This document shows positions 53,701 to 62,864 of a DNA stretch of 64,000 nucleotides, piece by piece; within the stretch, counting starts at the first letter, position 1, and each line of letters starts with the position of its first letter. A model generated the notes under the pieces. The model saw nothing but the letters and a program-made list of their open reading frames with translations. It did no database searches and was not told the DNA's origin. This stretch comes from Luteimonas yindakuii (GTDB lineage: Bacteria > Pseudomonadota > Gammaproteobacteria > Xanthomonadales > Xanthomonadaceae): positions 62,001 through 126,000 of the forward strand of contig NZ_CP039383.2 of the NCBI RefSeq assembly GCF_004803715.2, in the 5' to 3' direction. The translations under genes and the position numbers were made by a program.

Positions 53701-54224
53701 CGGGCGTACGCGTCGCGGCAGGCCTGTTCCTGTTGTTGGCGACGGGCTGTGCCACCCAGGTCGGCCGCGTCGATCGCGAGATGGTCCTGCCGCCGGGTGC
53801 CGTGCGCCATGTGCTCGACGACCGGCAGCGCTTCCTGATGGCGGTGCCGGTGTCGGATCCGATGCCGGTGTTTCCTGAAGACCTCCGGTTGCGGACACAG
53901 GCCGTGGTCTGCGCGAGCTTTGTGGTCGACGCCGACGGCAACACCGTCGATGTCAGCACGGCGGAGGCAGGGCCCGCTTGCGTGGGCTCCGCAGGCATCG
54001 ATGCCGCACAACACGCACGGCTGCGCGAGGCGGTGGCACACGCTCTGTCGCAGTGGACCTGGTTCGGCGCGGCTGTGTGCACGTTCCCGGGTGATGTCGA
54101 GCCAGACGACGCCTGTCGCACCGAACGTGTCGCCATCCAGCCGGTGCCGCTGCGGCTGGACTACCGGTTCGTGTTCGCGCCGGGAGGGCGGGTGAGCGCG
54201 GACCGGAGCCCGGGCCGGAATTGA
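53697..54224 (+). CDS. Lipoprotein with TonB-like C-terminal fold
   Basis: A 175-residue lipoprotein (VAAGLFLLLATGCATQ). The mature part, PVFPEDLRLRTQAVVCASFVVDADG then TVDVSTAEAG and AVAHALSQWTWFGA, matches the TonB C-terminal pattern (PxYP...G.VxVxFVVDxxGxV) but lacks a transmembrane anchor. It might help form a periplasmic complex. It overlaps the previous gene by 4 bp and converges on the AAA ATPase gene, 67 bp apart. Confidence 0.72.
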   Translation: MTGVRVAAGLFLLLATGCATQVGRVDREMVLPPGAVRHVLDDRQRFLMAVPVSDPMPVFPEDLRLRTQAVVCASFVVDADGNTVDVSTAEAGPACVGSAGIDAAQHARLREAVAHALSQWTWFGAAVCTFPGDVEPDDACRTERVAIQPVPLRLDYRFVFAPGGRVSADRSPGRN

Positions 54225-54291
54225 TCGCGTAGCTGCGGCGGATGCGCTCAACCGTGTGCGCTTCGCTCGAAAAGCCGGCCAGCGGACACCG

Positions 54292-55779
54292 TCAATCCGC
54301 CGGCACCGTCCGCGTCGCCGCCCATTCGCGCAATCCATCCACCTGCTCGCGCATCACCACCGACAGCGGCCGCGTCTGCCTGAGTTCGGCGCGCAGGCCG
54401 AAGTCGGTCAGCGGTGCGTCGGCCGCATGCGCGGCGTACAGCGCGGACACGACCGCCTGCTCGATCTCCGCCCCTGAAAACCCGTCGGACGCCGCCGCCA
54501 GCGCGTCGAGATCGAAGCTGCCCGGATCGAACCCGCGCGAGGCGAGATGCAGCACGAACACCTCGCGGCGCACCTCGGCCACCGGCAGGTCGACGAAGAA
54601 GATCTCGTCGAAGCGGCCCTTGCGCAGCAGCTCCGCCGGCAGCTCCTGCACCTGGTTGGCGGTGGCGACCAGGAACACCCTGGACCTGCGCTCGGCCATC
54701 CACGTCAGCAGGTAGCCGAGCACCCGCCGCGACACGCCACCGTCCTCGCCGCTGGCCGATGCCGCTAGGCCCTTCTCGATCTCGTCGATCCACAGCACGC
54801 ACGGCGCCAGCTGTTCGGTGGAGGCGAGTGCCGATCGCAGGTTGGCCTCGGTCTCGCCGTGGTACTTGTTGTAGAGGGTGCCGAAATCCAGCCGCACCAG
54901 CGGCACGCCGAAGCCGCCGGCGATCGCCTTGGCCAGCATCGACTTGCCGCAACCCTGCACGCCCAGCAGCAGCACGCCCTTGGGCGGATCGAGGCCGGGC
55001 GGCGCGTCGCCGTCGACGAACACGCGCCGGCGCTGCTCGATCCAGCGCTTGAGCCGGCGCGCACCGGCCACCTCGTCGAAGCGCGCGGTGTCGTATTCGA
55101 AATGCAGATGCCCACTGCGGTTGAGCAGCTCGAAGCGCAGCTTCTGCAGCTTCGGCAGGTCGTCCTCGCACAGCACGCCGTCGTCGAACACCAGATGCCG
55201 CGCGATGCGCTGGGCGTCGGGCAGGCTCAGGCCCTGCAGGTTGCGCACGATGCGCTGGACGATCCGCTCATCCATCTCCACCCGCCGCCTGCCGTGCTCA
55301 GTGGCATACGCGTTCGCGACTTCGCGCACCACCCGCAGCAGGGCGGCCTGGTCGGGCAGCCGCGGCACGTGGCGCACGGCGATCGCCTCGAGTTCGTCGG
55401 GCAATTCCACCCGGTGGCCGACCAGCACGACCACATGCGGCAGGCAATCGCGCCGCTGCAGCAGGTCGCGCAGCTGGCGGCGGGTGCCGGCCACGTCCAG
55501 GTAGGGGTGCATGTCGAGCAGCAGGTAGACACCGCGCTGCTCGGCGCTGCGGATCGCGCGCAGCAGCGTGCCGACATCGGCCGAACCCTCGGCCGCGTCC
55601 TCGCGGTCGAGATCGATGCGGCGCAGCCCCTCGGTGATCGACCAGCGGTACATCGCCCGCCAGACATGCCGCAGCGTCTGCCGGAACAGCGCCACCGCGC
55701 CCGGCTCGTCCTGGGTTTCGACGACGATCAACGGCGTGTCGGCGCGGATCAGCGCCACCAGGTCCTGCAGTTCGCTCAT
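54292..55779 (-). CDS. AAA family ATPase, Ycf46-like
   Basis: A 495-residue ATPase. The N-terminal half (SELQDLVALIRADTPLIVVETQD, LLLDMHPYL) is the Ycf46-type NTD. The AAA core has Walker A GVQGCGKS, Walker B CVLWIDEIEK, sensor VFLVATANQ and the arginine finger LRKGRFDEIFFVDLP. Ycf46-like proteins have been linked to photosynthesis or CO2 utilisation in cyanobacteria; the role here is unknown. GGGGAG precedes the ATG. It is divergent from the ParA gene across 90 bp. Confidence 0.92.
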   Translation of the reverse strand: MSELQDLVALIRADTPLIVVETQDEPGAVALFRQTLRHVWRAMYRWSITEGLRRIDLDREDAAEGSADVGTLLRAIRSAEQRGVYLLLDMHPYLDVAGTRRQLRDLLQRRDCLPHVVVLVGHRVELPDELEAIAVRHVPRLPDQAALLRVVREVANAYATEHGRRRVEMDERIVQRIVRNLQGLSLPDAQRIARHLVFDDGVLCEDDLPKLQKLRFELLNRSGHLHFEYDTARFDEVAGARRLKRWIEQRRRVFVDGDAPPGLDPPKGVLLLGVQGCGKSMLAKAIAGGFGVPLVRLDFGTLYNKYHGETEANLRSALASTEQLAPCVLWIDEIEKGLAASASGEDGGVSRRVLGYLLTWMAERRSRVFLVATANQVQELPAELLRKGRFDEIFFVDLPVAEVRREVFVLHLASRGFDPGSFDLDALAAASDGFSGAEIEQAVVSALYAAHAADAPLTDFGLRAELRQTRPLSVVMREQVDGLREWAATRTVPAD

Positions 55780-55869
55780 GCGTGCTCCCCCGAAGCCGCG
55801 TGAAGATATCAGTTCGGCGGGCGCCATCGGCGCGGTGTACGCTCCGGCTTCCACTCGGCGGAGGGCGCG

Positions 55870-56508
55870 ATGAAGACGATCCTGGTGGCGAGTTCCAAGG
55901 GCGGGGTGGGCAAGACCACCATCGCCACCCACCTCGCGGCACGTTCCGCCCTCGACGGCCAGCGCACGGTGCTGGTGGATGCGGATCCGCAGGGGTCGTC
56001 GATGCGCTGGGCCGAACGCCGCGCCGGGCTTGAAAGCGCGGTGCTGCCCGTCGACGGCAGCCGGCGCCGCAAGCAGGCCTGGAATTCGATTCCCGGCGAT
56101 GCCGAGACCGTGGTGATCGACGCCGGTGCCGGTGCGATGCGCGAGGACCTCGATGCCTGGCTCGAACATGCGTCGGCGCTGGTGGTGCCGGTGCTGCCAT
56201 CGGCGCTCGACATCGATGCGACCGTGGCCTTCCTCAACGGCATCGCCGAGCATCCGCGGGTGCGCGCGCGCGAACTGCGCGTCGGCCTGGTCGGCAACCG
56301 CCTGCGGCCGTGGACCAACGCCTCGCAGCAGGCGATGGACCTGCTCGCGCAGTGGCCGTACCCGGTGGTGGCCCAGTTGCGCGACAGCCAGGCCTATGTG
56401 GTGATGGTCGCGCTCGGCCGCAGCCTGTTCGACTACAACTCGCAGCAGGTGCGCGAGCACCAGGCCGACTGGCAGCCGCTGCTGAAGTGGGTCCGCCGCA
56501 AGCCATGA
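55870..56508 (+). CDS. ParA/MinD family ATPase
   Basis: A 212-residue deviant Walker ATPase. It has SKGGVGKTTIATHLAARSA (Walker A with the signature Lys), VLVDADPQGSS (Walker A') and VVIDAGAGAMREDL (Walker B). It is chromosomal but has no parB partner next to it, so cell-pole or protein-localisation roles are more likely than plasmid segregation. It heads a run of ParA, SixA, YceI and phospholipase D-like genes on the plus strand. Confidence 0.9.
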   Translation: MKTILVASSKGGVGKTTIATHLAARSALDGQRTVLVDADPQGSSMRWAERRAGLESAVLPVDGSRRRKQAWNSIPGDAETVVIDAGAGAMREDLDAWLEHASALVVPVLPSALDIDATVAFLNGIAEHPRVRARELRVGLVGNRLRPWTNASQQAMDLLAQWPYPVVAQLRDSQAYVVMVALGRSLFDYNSQQVREHQADWQPLLKWVRRKP

Positions 56509-56551
56509 CCCCGTTTCCCGTGCGCCGTGTTGGCGCGATGCCGAGTCCCCG

Positions 56552-57028
56552 ATGCGCGAACTGATCCTGCTCCGCCACGCCCACGCCGAATCGGCGCTGC
56601 CCGACCAGCCCGATCTCGACCGGCCGCTGTCCGCCGATGGCCTCGCCGAGGCCGAAGCCGCGGCACGCTGGCTGCTCGAACAACGGCTGATCCCCGACCA
56701 GGTGCTGTGCTCGCCGGCGCGGCGCACGCGCGAGACGCTGGAGGCCGCGCTCGCGGTCCTGGGCTATGTCGACCAGCGCCTGGAACCGTCGATCTACGAG
56801 GCCACGCCGGGCGCGCTGGCAACGCTGCTCGATCGCTACCGCGACACCGAGCGCGTGCTGCTGGTCGGCCACAACCCCGGGCTCGAACGGCTGGTGGCAC
56901 TGCTGCACAGCGGCCAGTCCGGCGACTACCGGGGCATGCCGCCGGCCGCCGTGGCGGTGCTGGAGTTCGACGAGGGAGTCCCGGTCGAGCCGGGCGCGGC
57001 GCGGCTGTCCGCGTTCTGGTGGCCGTGA
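56552..57028 (+). CDS. sixA: Phosphohistidine phosphatase SixA
   Basis: A 158-residue histidine-phosphatase. The catalytic motif LLRHAHAESA (RHG-like, with RHA), DRPLSADGLAEAEAAARWL, LCSPARRTRET and the second-His LLVGHNPGLERLV match SixA, which dephosphorylates HPt domains or PTS components. The stop overlaps the YceI gene start (GTGA). Forty-three bases separate it from the ParA gene. Confidence 0.92.
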   Translation: MRELILLRHAHAESALPDQPDLDRPLSADGLAEAEAAARWLLEQRLIPDQVLCSPARRTRETLEAALAVLGYVDQRLEPSIYEATPGALATLLDRYRDTERVLLVGHNPGLERLVALLHSGQSGDYRGMPPAAVAVLEFDEGVPVEPGAARLSAFWWP

Positions 57029-57612
57029 CGCGCACCATCGCGGAACGCTGGTGCTGTGCCTGGCTGTTGCTGTTACTCGCCTGCCTGCCGCGGCCGTCGG
57101 CTGCCGCGGAGGTCACCCGGGTCGATCCACGCACATCGGACGTCGGCTTCGTGCTGCGCACGCGCTGGGGCCAGCGCCTGGAAGGTCGCATCCCGGTGCT
57201 GGCCGGCGATGTCCGCCCGGTCGGCGCGGGCCTGCGCCAGGTCCGGTTGCGGCTGTCGGCGCGCGATGTCGAGATCGTCGGCTATCCGCGCTACACCCAG
57301 TTGACCCGCGACGAGGCGTTCTTCGATGCCGACCGGCATCCGGAGGTGACCTTCGTGTCCGACCCCTTCGGTCCCGACCTCGTGCGCACCGGCGGCGCGC
57401 TGGTGGGCGTGCTGCAGCTGCGCGGGGTGGAGCGGCGCGAGACCTTCCGGGTCGAACCCGCGCCCTGCGACCGGCCGCTGCTCGACTGCGCGGTGGTGGC
57501 CGCAGGCGTCGTGAACCGTGGCGACTACGCGATGGACCGCTGGAGCTTCGCACTCGGCGAGCGCGTGCAGTTCCGCCTGTCGCTGCGTGGCGAGGAGGCG
57601 GCCGCGCCGTGA
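57025..57612 (+). CDS. YceI family exported protein
   Basis: A 195-residue lipocalin-like periplasmic protein. The signal peptide (LLLLLACLPRPSAAAE) precedes RVDPRTSDVGFVLRTRWGQRLEGR, SAR-D-VEI, FDADRHPEVTFVSDPF and GVVNRGDYAMDRWSFALGERVQF, the YceI blocks that bind polyisoprenoids. The start is GTG 57025, overlapping the sixA stop. The end overlaps the next GTG start by 4 bp. Confidence 0.9.
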   Translation: MTRTIAERWCCAWLLLLLACLPRPSAAAEVTRVDPRTSDVGFVLRTRWGQRLEGRIPVLAGDVRPVGAGLRQVRLRLSARDVEIVGYPRYTQLTRDEAFFDADRHPEVTFVSDPFGPDLVRTGGALVGVLQLRGVERRETFRVEPAPCDRPLLDCAVVAAGVVNRGDYAMDRWSFALGERVQFRLSLRGEEAAAP

Positions 57613-59618
57613 ACGTCGTGATGCGAGCGGCATTGGCCGCGCTGCTGGCGCTGGCCGCGGGCGGCTGCGCCGGGCTGGGTGCCGTGCAGCGTGCGGAAGC
57701 GCAACGCATCGCCGAGGCCGCGCGCGACACCGCGCTGGAATGCGATGACCCGGTCGGGCGCTGCGCGCGCGAGTCGCCGTTGCGTGCGCTCGCCAGCCGC
57801 GCCTATGCCGCCAGCACGCCGGATGCGCCGCGGCACTACGCGCTGATGCTCGACTACGGCCAGGACGCGCTGCTGGCGCGGCTGGACATGATCCGCAGCG
57901 CGCGCGAATCGATCGACCTGCAGACCTACATCTTCGACGAGGACGATTCCGGTCATCTGATCCTCGACGAGCTGCTGGCCGCGGCGCGGCGCGGCGTGCG
58001 CGTGCGCATGCTCGTCGACCAGCTCTCCGCGTTGCGCAATGTCGACACGCTGGCGGCGCTGGTATCGACCCACGCCAACTTCGAACTCAAGGTCTACAAC
58101 CCGGTGCTGGGCCGCGCACGCATCAGCTACCCGATGTACGTCGCCGCGGCCGCCTGCTGCTGGCGCCAGCTCAACCGCCGCATGCACAACAAGATGCTGC
58201 TGGTCGACGGCATCGTCGGGCTGACCGGCGGCCGCAACTACCAGGACAAGTATTTCGACTGGGACTCGAGCTACAACTTCCGCGACCGCGACATCCTCAT
58301 CGGCGGCCCGGTCACCCGCGAGATGCAGGCCAACTTCAATGCGTTCTGGGTCGCGCCACTGAGCATCCCCGCCGCGCAGCTGGCCGACGTCGGGCGCCGC
58401 CTGCTGCGCACCGGCGCACCGGAGATGCCGCACGAGCCGTTCGAGGCACCGGACCGCGTGGCGGCGGTATCGCGCCAGGCCGACGACCCGTTGCTGCTCG
58501 GACACCGGCTGGCGGATGCGGTGCTCGCGGTGGGCGAGGTCGAGTTCATCGCCGACACGCCGGCCAAGCACCGTCCGGGCCAGCGTGCGCTGGCGCCCTC
58601 GACCGGGCGGCTGCGCGCGCTGATCGAATCGGCCGACGCGGAAGTGCTGCTGCAGACGCCCTACCTGGTGCTGTCGCGGCCGGCGCAGGACATGTTCCGC
58701 GCACTGCACGCACGCGAGGACGGCCCGCGCGTGGTGGTGTCGACCAACAGCCTGGCGGCCACCGACTCCTTCATCACCTACGCGCTGTCGTACAAGTACA
58801 AGCGCCGCTACCTGCGCGAGTTCGGCTTCAACATCTACGAGTACAAGCCGTTCCCGCAGAACGCGCCGATCGACCTCGACGCCACCCGTGGGCTCGATCC
58901 CGGCTGGGACCTGGCGATGGCGGGCGAGGCCGACGCCGGGACGCGCGCACTGGCAGGGATCGACGCCGAGCATCGCGACGACGCCCGCCGCAGCGGTCCG
59001 CCACGTGTGGCGACGCGCTCGGGCGACAGCCGCCCGCCGCCGGGCCAGCGCACCCAGCAGCAGCGCCTGCCGCTCGATCGCGAGTATTCCGCGCTGCGCT
59101 ATGCCGGCGTCGGCGTCAACCGTCCCGTGCCACTGCGTCGCGCCGGCCTGCGCTTCGGCCTGCATTCGAAGTCGCTGGTCATCGACGAACGCGTCGGCGT
59201 GGTCGGCACCCACAACTTCGATCCGCGTGGCGACAACCTCAATACCGAAAGCGCGGTGGTGATCGACGATCCCGCATTCGCGCGTGCGCTGGCGGCCAGC
59301 ATCCGCAACGACATGCTGCCGCAGAACTCGTGGGCGATCGGCCCGCGCGACAAGGCGCCGGTGTTCCCGGGGCTGGACTACTCGCTGGGCAAGGCGTCGG
59401 AACGGCTGCCGCTGTTCGACCTGTGGCCGATGCGCTACGCCACCAGTTACGAGTTCGTGCCCGGGCCCGCGTGCCCGCTGCCACCGCCGCCCGACCACCC
59501 GGATTTCCGCGCCTGCCATCGCCCGGTCGGTGATTTCCCCGAGGTCAGCATCGGGCTGAAACCACTGCTGACGCGGATCGTGACCGCATTCGGGGCGGGG
59601 CTCGCGCCGATCCTCTAG
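57609..59618 (+). CDS. Phospholipase D-like lipoprotein (cardiolipin synthase type)
   Basis: A 669-residue lipoprotein (LAALLALAAGGCAG) with two HKD motifs: MHNKMLLVDGIVGLTGGRNY near residue 195 and LHSKSLVIDERVGVVGTHN near 520, each with the conserved Asp, Lys and Gly. SIDLQTYIFDEDDSG and VRMLVDQLSA precede the first. Both domains are complete, so transphosphatidylation such as cardiolipin synthesis, or hydrolysis, is expected at the envelope. The start is GTG 57609, or ATG 57621. A weak hairpin at 59649-59674 follows. Confidence 0.9.
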   Translation: MNVVMRAALAALLALAAGGCAGLGAVQRAEAQRIAEAARDTALECDDPVGRCARESPLRALASRAYAASTPDAPRHYALMLDYGQDALLARLDMIRSARESIDLQTYIFDEDDSGHLILDELLAAARRGVRVRMLVDQLSALRNVDTLAALVSTHANFELKVYNPVLGRARISYPMYVAAAACCWRQLNRRMHNKMLLVDGIVGLTGGRNYQDKYFDWDSSYNFRDRDILIGGPVTREMQANFNAFWVAPLSIPAAQLADVGRRLLRTGAPEMPHEPFEAPDRVAAVSRQADDPLLLGHRLADAVLAVGEVEFIADTPAKHRPGQRALAPSTGRLRALIESADAEVLLQTPYLVLSRPAQDMFRALHAREDGPRVVVSTNSLAATDSFITYALSYKYKRRYLREFGFNIYEYKPFPQNAPIDLDATRGLDPGWDLAMAGEADAGTRALAGIDAEHRDDARRSGPPRVATRSGDSRPPPGQRTQQQRLPLDREYSALRYAGVGVNRPVPLRRAGLRFGLHSKSLVIDERVGVVGTHNFDPRGDNLNTESAVVIDDPAFARALAASIRNDMLPQNSWAIGPRDKAPVFPGLDYSLGKASERLPLFDLWPMRYATSYEFVPGPACPLPPPPDHPDFRACHRPVGDFPEVSIGLKPLLTRIVTAFGAGLAPIL

Positions 59619-59874
59619 CGCCGGCATCGCGGCAGCGTCGCCGTGAGGCCCACGAAGATGAATAGGCTCGTGGGTCCTGTTCAGAAAACCGCCTGATCCG
59701 TGGAAAACCGACCGTTCGTCGGCACGGGTTCAGTTGCCTGTCCCTATAATCGCTTTCAAATCAACAGCTTGGATCGGATCCGCAGACGGCGTGACTTCCG
59801 GCACATGGTTTTGCGGCTAGGTGTTGTAGTCTACCAGCACACCGCAGCACTACTTGCCCACAACGGAGTCCCCC
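59619..59874. other. Leader region of the small tandem genes
   Basis: A 256-bp gap. It holds a hairpin CCCACGA-N12-TCGTGGG (59649-59674) that may end the phospholipase transcript, a repeated GAAAACCG (59685 and 59703), and a -10-like TATAAT (59745-59750) with no convincing -35. An untranslated leader of about 110 bases would follow. No coding frame is supported. Confidence 0.5.
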
Positions 59875-60069
59875 ATGAACGTCCAGATCCTCACCACCGC
59901 CTCCCGTCGCGAGCCCTCGACCCAGGCGTTTTACGCCGCCCGCCAGGCCCCCAGCGCGTCAGCGCATCGCTATCGCGAATTCGGCATCGGCTACGGCAGC
60001 AGCAGCGGTTACGGCCGCCCGGTCCGTTACGTCGACCCGAGCCCCGCGCTGCGCTTCCGCCTCGGCTGA
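59875..60069 (+). CDS. Micro-protein with EFG...RFR motif, copy 1
   Basis: A 64-residue basic, Tyr/Ser/Arg-rich protein. GGAG (59865-59868) precedes the ATG. The second half reads YREFGIGYGSSSGYGRPVRY then PSPALRFRLG, which is alignable with the tail of the next small gene (HEFGNYARSTYLN...SRFRIA). Hydrophobic stretches and a signal peptide are absent. I do not recognise it. Shared features and the tandem layout suggest a real gene pair. Confidence 0.68.
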   Translation: MNVQILTTASRREPSTQAFYAARQAPSASAHRYREFGIGYGSSSGYGRPVRYVDPSPALRFRLG

Positions 60070-60099
60070 GCATCCACCCACCCAACAGGAGTGTCATCG

Positions 60100-60270
60100 A
60101 TGAAACATACCGCCCCCCAGTCCGTCCCCGCGCCACGTCCGGCCGACGAGCGTCCCCGCAGCGAACGCAGCACGCGCAGCCACGAGTTCGGCAACTACGC
60201 GCGCAGCACCTACCTCAACCATCGCCGCTATGCGTACACCCCGATGACATCGCGCTTCCGCATCGCGTGA
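60100..60270 (+). CDS. Micro-protein with EFG...RFR motif, copy 2
   Basis: A 56-residue ORF starting at ATG 60100 and ending at TGA 60268-60270, with AGGAG (60087-60091) at 8-bp spacing. It reads MKHTAPQSVPAPRP, an Arg/Glu-rich stretch, then SHEFGNYARSTYLNHRRYAY and SRFRIA. Positions of EFG, Tyr, Ser-x-Tyr and RFR match copy 1, so the pair arose by duplication. Length and charge exclude a membrane helix. Function unknown. Confidence 0.66.
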   Translation: MKHTAPQSVPAPRPADERPRSERSTRSHEFGNYARSTYLNHRRYAYTPMTSRFRIA

Positions 60271-60385
60271 TCGATGCACCACGCCGCACCTGCAAGGAAC
60301 GCCTGCATGATCCGGTCGCACCGACGGCCAGCCCGGTAACCCGCGCGCTGGCCGTCCCGACGGCGCCTCGGCTATCGTGCCGCGG

Positions 60386-60862
60386 ATGAACGACTCCGCC
60401 ACCAGCACCACTGCCCGTCCGTTGTTCCGCGGTAGCCCCGACCTCGACGCGCTCAATGCGATGTCACGCGGGACCGCGATGGAAACCCTGGGCATCGTTT
60501 TCACCGAGATCGGCCCCGACTACCTGCGCGCGACCATGCCGGTCGATGCGCGCACCCACCAGCCCTACGGCCTGCTGCATGGCGGCGCGTCGGCGTTGCT
60601 GGCCGAAACCGTCGGCAGCAGTGCCGGGATGCTCGCCGTCGACGAAGGCAAGGGCTGCGTCGGCATCGAGATCAACGCCAACCACCTGCGCGCGGTGCGC
60701 AGCGGCATCGTGACCGCGACCGCGCGAGCGCTGCATGCCGGCCGCCAGACCCAGGTGTGGGAGATCCGCATCGAGGATGCGCACGCGCGCCTGGTGTGCG
60801 TGTCGCGACTGACGCTGGCGGTCATCCCGCTGCCTCCGCCGCACCAGCCGCCTGCAGGCTGA
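60386..60862 (+). CDS. Hotdog-fold thioesterase (PaaI/MenI-like)
   Basis: A 158-residue acyl-CoA thioesterase. THQPYGLLHGGASALLAETVG is the hotdog signature with HGG and the catalytic Glu. It continues with GIEINANHLRAVRSGIVTA and VWEIRIED. Hydrolysis of 1,4-dihydroxy-2-naphthoyl-CoA or aryl-CoA thioesters is possible. A GTG lies in frame at 60377, and ATG 60386 is preferred. It is flanked by the micro-protein genes and plsC. Confidence 0.9.
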   Translation: MNDSATSTTARPLFRGSPDLDALNAMSRGTAMETLGIVFTEIGPDYLRATMPVDARTHQPYGLLHGGASALLAETVGSSAGMLAVDEGKGCVGIEINANHLRAVRSGIVTATARALHAGRQTQVWEIRIEDAHARLVCVSRLTLAVIPLPPPHQPPAG

Positions 60863-60931
60863 GCCGGCAGGGCCCGTCGCCGGCTGACGCATAATCGACG
60901 TCGTTCGCGCGCCCGCGCCGCCTTTCGCACA

Positions 60932-61780
60932 ATGACCACCACCGCACCCATCCCGCCCTCCGGCACGTTCGCCCGCGCGCTGCGCTACCTGCTGCGCACG
61001 CCGCTGCTGGTGTGGCATCTCCTCGTGCACCTGACGGTGGTGATGGTCGTGGTGGTGTCGCCGCTGGGCCGCCTGCGCCTGCGCAGCGGCGAATCCCTCG
61101 GCCACCGCATCATCCGCGCGTGGCAGGCCGGCCTGATGCGGCTGTTCGGCTTCCGCCTGCGTCGCAGCGGCACGCCGTTGCCGGGCGCGGTGCTGTTCGT
61201 GGCCAACCACGTGAGCTGGATCGACATCGTCGCCCTGCACAGCCAGCACATGATGGGCTTCGTGGCGAAGAAGGAAATCGCCGGCTGGCCGGTGGTCGGC
61301 TGGCTTGCCGGGCACGGTGAAACGATCTTCCACCAGCGCGGCAGCCAGGAGTCGCTGGGCGGCGTGCTGGTGGAGATGCAGGCACGCCTGCGCGAGGGTC
61401 GCGCGGTGGGCGTGTTCCCGGAGGGGCGCACCCGCGAGGGTGGCGAGCTCGGGCCGTTCCATGCACGGATCTTCCTTGCCGCGGTGGAAACCGGGGTGCC
61501 GGTGCAACCGGTCGCGCTGCGGTATGGCGCGCAGGGCGAGGCCCAGCGCGTGGTCGCGTTCCGTGGCCGTGAGAGCTTCGTCGCCAACTTCTTTCGCCTG
61601 CTGGGGGAGCCGCCGCGCGAGGCCGAAGTCGCCTTCCTCGAGCCGATCCTGCCCGGCGATGCCGATGGCCGCCGGCGCATCGCCGAGGTGTCGCGCGAAC
61701 GCATCATGGCCGCGCTCGGCCAGGCATCGCGCCGGCGCGAGCGTCGCGACGCCGGCGAGGTCGCCACCGATGCAGGCTAG
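60932..61780 (+). CDS. plsC: 1-acyl-sn-glycerol-3-phosphate acyltransferase
   Basis: A 282-residue PlsC-type enzyme that acylates lysophosphatidic acid in the inner membrane. An N-terminal hydrophobic segment (LVWHLLVHLTVVMVVVVSP) precedes the catalytic NHVSWIDIVA (H-x4-D), FVAKKEIAGWPVVGWLA, and VFPEGRTREG. All acyltransferase motifs are present. The end overlaps the YheT-type gene by 11 bp, indicating coupled translation. Confidence 0.92.
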   Translation: MTTTAPIPPSGTFARALRYLLRTPLLVWHLLVHLTVVMVVVVSPLGRLRLRSGESLGHRIIRAWQAGLMRLFGFRLRRSGTPLPGAVLFVANHVSWIDIVALHSQHMMGFVAKKEIAGWPVVGWLAGHGETIFHQRGSQESLGGVLVEMQARLREGRAVGVFPEGRTREGGELGPFHARIFLAAVETGVPVQPVALRYGAQGEAQRVVAFRGRESFVANFFRLLGEPPREAEVAFLEPILPGDADGRRRIAEVSRERIMAALGQASRRRERRDAGEVATDAG

Positions 61781-62786
61781 GCGGACCGACCCCGTCGTCG
61801 CCTATGCCCCGCCGTCCTGGTTGCGCAACGCGCATCTGCAGTCGGTGCTGGGCAGCAGCGGGTGGCGACGCCTGCGCGGCGCACGCGCGCTTGCCGCCAC
61901 CGGGGCGGTGACCACCGCGCACCTGCTCGACGGCGGCGACGGCGTGCGCCTGCTCGGCCTGCACAGCAGCATCGGCGGCCGCGCCCCGCGCGGGCTGGCG
62001 CTGCTGCTGCATGGCTGGGAAGGCAGTGCCGAATCCGGCTACATGCGCCTGACCGCCGCGCATTTCCTGCGCCGTGGCTTCGACGTGTTCCGGCTCAATT
62101 TCCGCGACCACGGTCCCACCCACCACCTCAACGAGGAACTGTTCCACTCCAATCGCATCGACGAGGTGGTGCACGCCGCACGCGACCTGTGTGCGCGCTT
62201 CCCGAGCCGGCCACTGGTGGCGGCGGGGTTCTCGCTGGGCGGCAACTTCGCATTGCGGGTGGCACAGCGCGCACCCGCGGCCGGACTGCCGCTGGCGGCG
62301 GTGGCCGCGGTGTGCCCGGTGCTCGATCCCGCGCTGACCCTGCAGCAGATGGAACGCGGCATGCCGCTGTACCTGCGCCATTTCGAGCGCAAGTGGCGCG
62401 AATCGCTGCTGCGCAAGCGCGCGCTGTTCCCCCAGCTCAGGACCATGGACGACCGCGTGCTGCGCATGGGCATGCGCGACCTCACCGAGTGGCTGGTGCT
62501 GCGGCACACCACGTTCGGCTCGCTCGACGAATACTTCGCCGGCTATTCGATCGCCGGCGAGCGCCTCGCGGGCCTTGCGGTCTCCGCGCATGTGCTGACC
62601 AGCGAGGACGATCCGGTGATCCCCGCCGACGGTTTCCGCGCGCTGCCCGACAACCCCTGCCTGCAGGTGGAGATCGCGCGCTGGGGCGGGCACTGCGGGT
62701 TCATCGAGAACGCGCGGCTCGACGGCTATGCCGAGCGCTGGGCGGTCGAGCGCCTGCTCGCCGATCCCCGGGTCGCCAGCCACTGA
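61770..62786 (+). CDS. YheT family alpha/beta hydrolase
   Basis: A 338-residue hydrolase. APPSWLRNAHLQSVLGSS, then LALLLHGWEGSAESGYMRL, FRLNFRDHGPTHHLNEELFHS and the nucleophile VAAGFSLGGNFALRVA define YheT. The acid is probably in TSEDDPVIP and the His in WGGHCGF. It overlaps the plsC stop. Its substrate is unknown; it is often near lipid genes. Confidence 0.93.
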   Translation: MQARRTDPVVAYAPPSWLRNAHLQSVLGSSGWRRLRGARALAATGAVTTAHLLDGGDGVRLLGLHSSIGGRAPRGLALLLHGWEGSAESGYMRLTAAHFLRRGFDVFRLNFRDHGPTHHLNEELFHSNRIDEVVHAARDLCARFPSRPLVAAGFSLGGNFALRVAQRAPAAGLPLAAVAAVCPVLDPALTLQQMERGMPLYLRHFERKWRESLLRKRALFPQLRTMDDRVLRMGMRDLTEWLVLRHTTFGSLDEYFAGYSIAGERLAGLAVSAHVLTSEDDPVIPADGFRALPDNPCLQVEIARWGGHCGFIENARLDGYAERWAVERLLADPRVASH

Positions 62787-62864
62787 CGCCCCGCGGGCGC
62801 CTTGGCCACGGCCGCTACAATGGCCGGCCCGGCCGTGTGGCCGAAGTCTGCGGATCCGCGCCCC

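Noticed and set aside
59745-59750. TATAAT as a promoter of the micro-protein genes
   Set aside because: No -35-like hexamer at 16-18 bp spacing, so it is listed only as part of the leader region.
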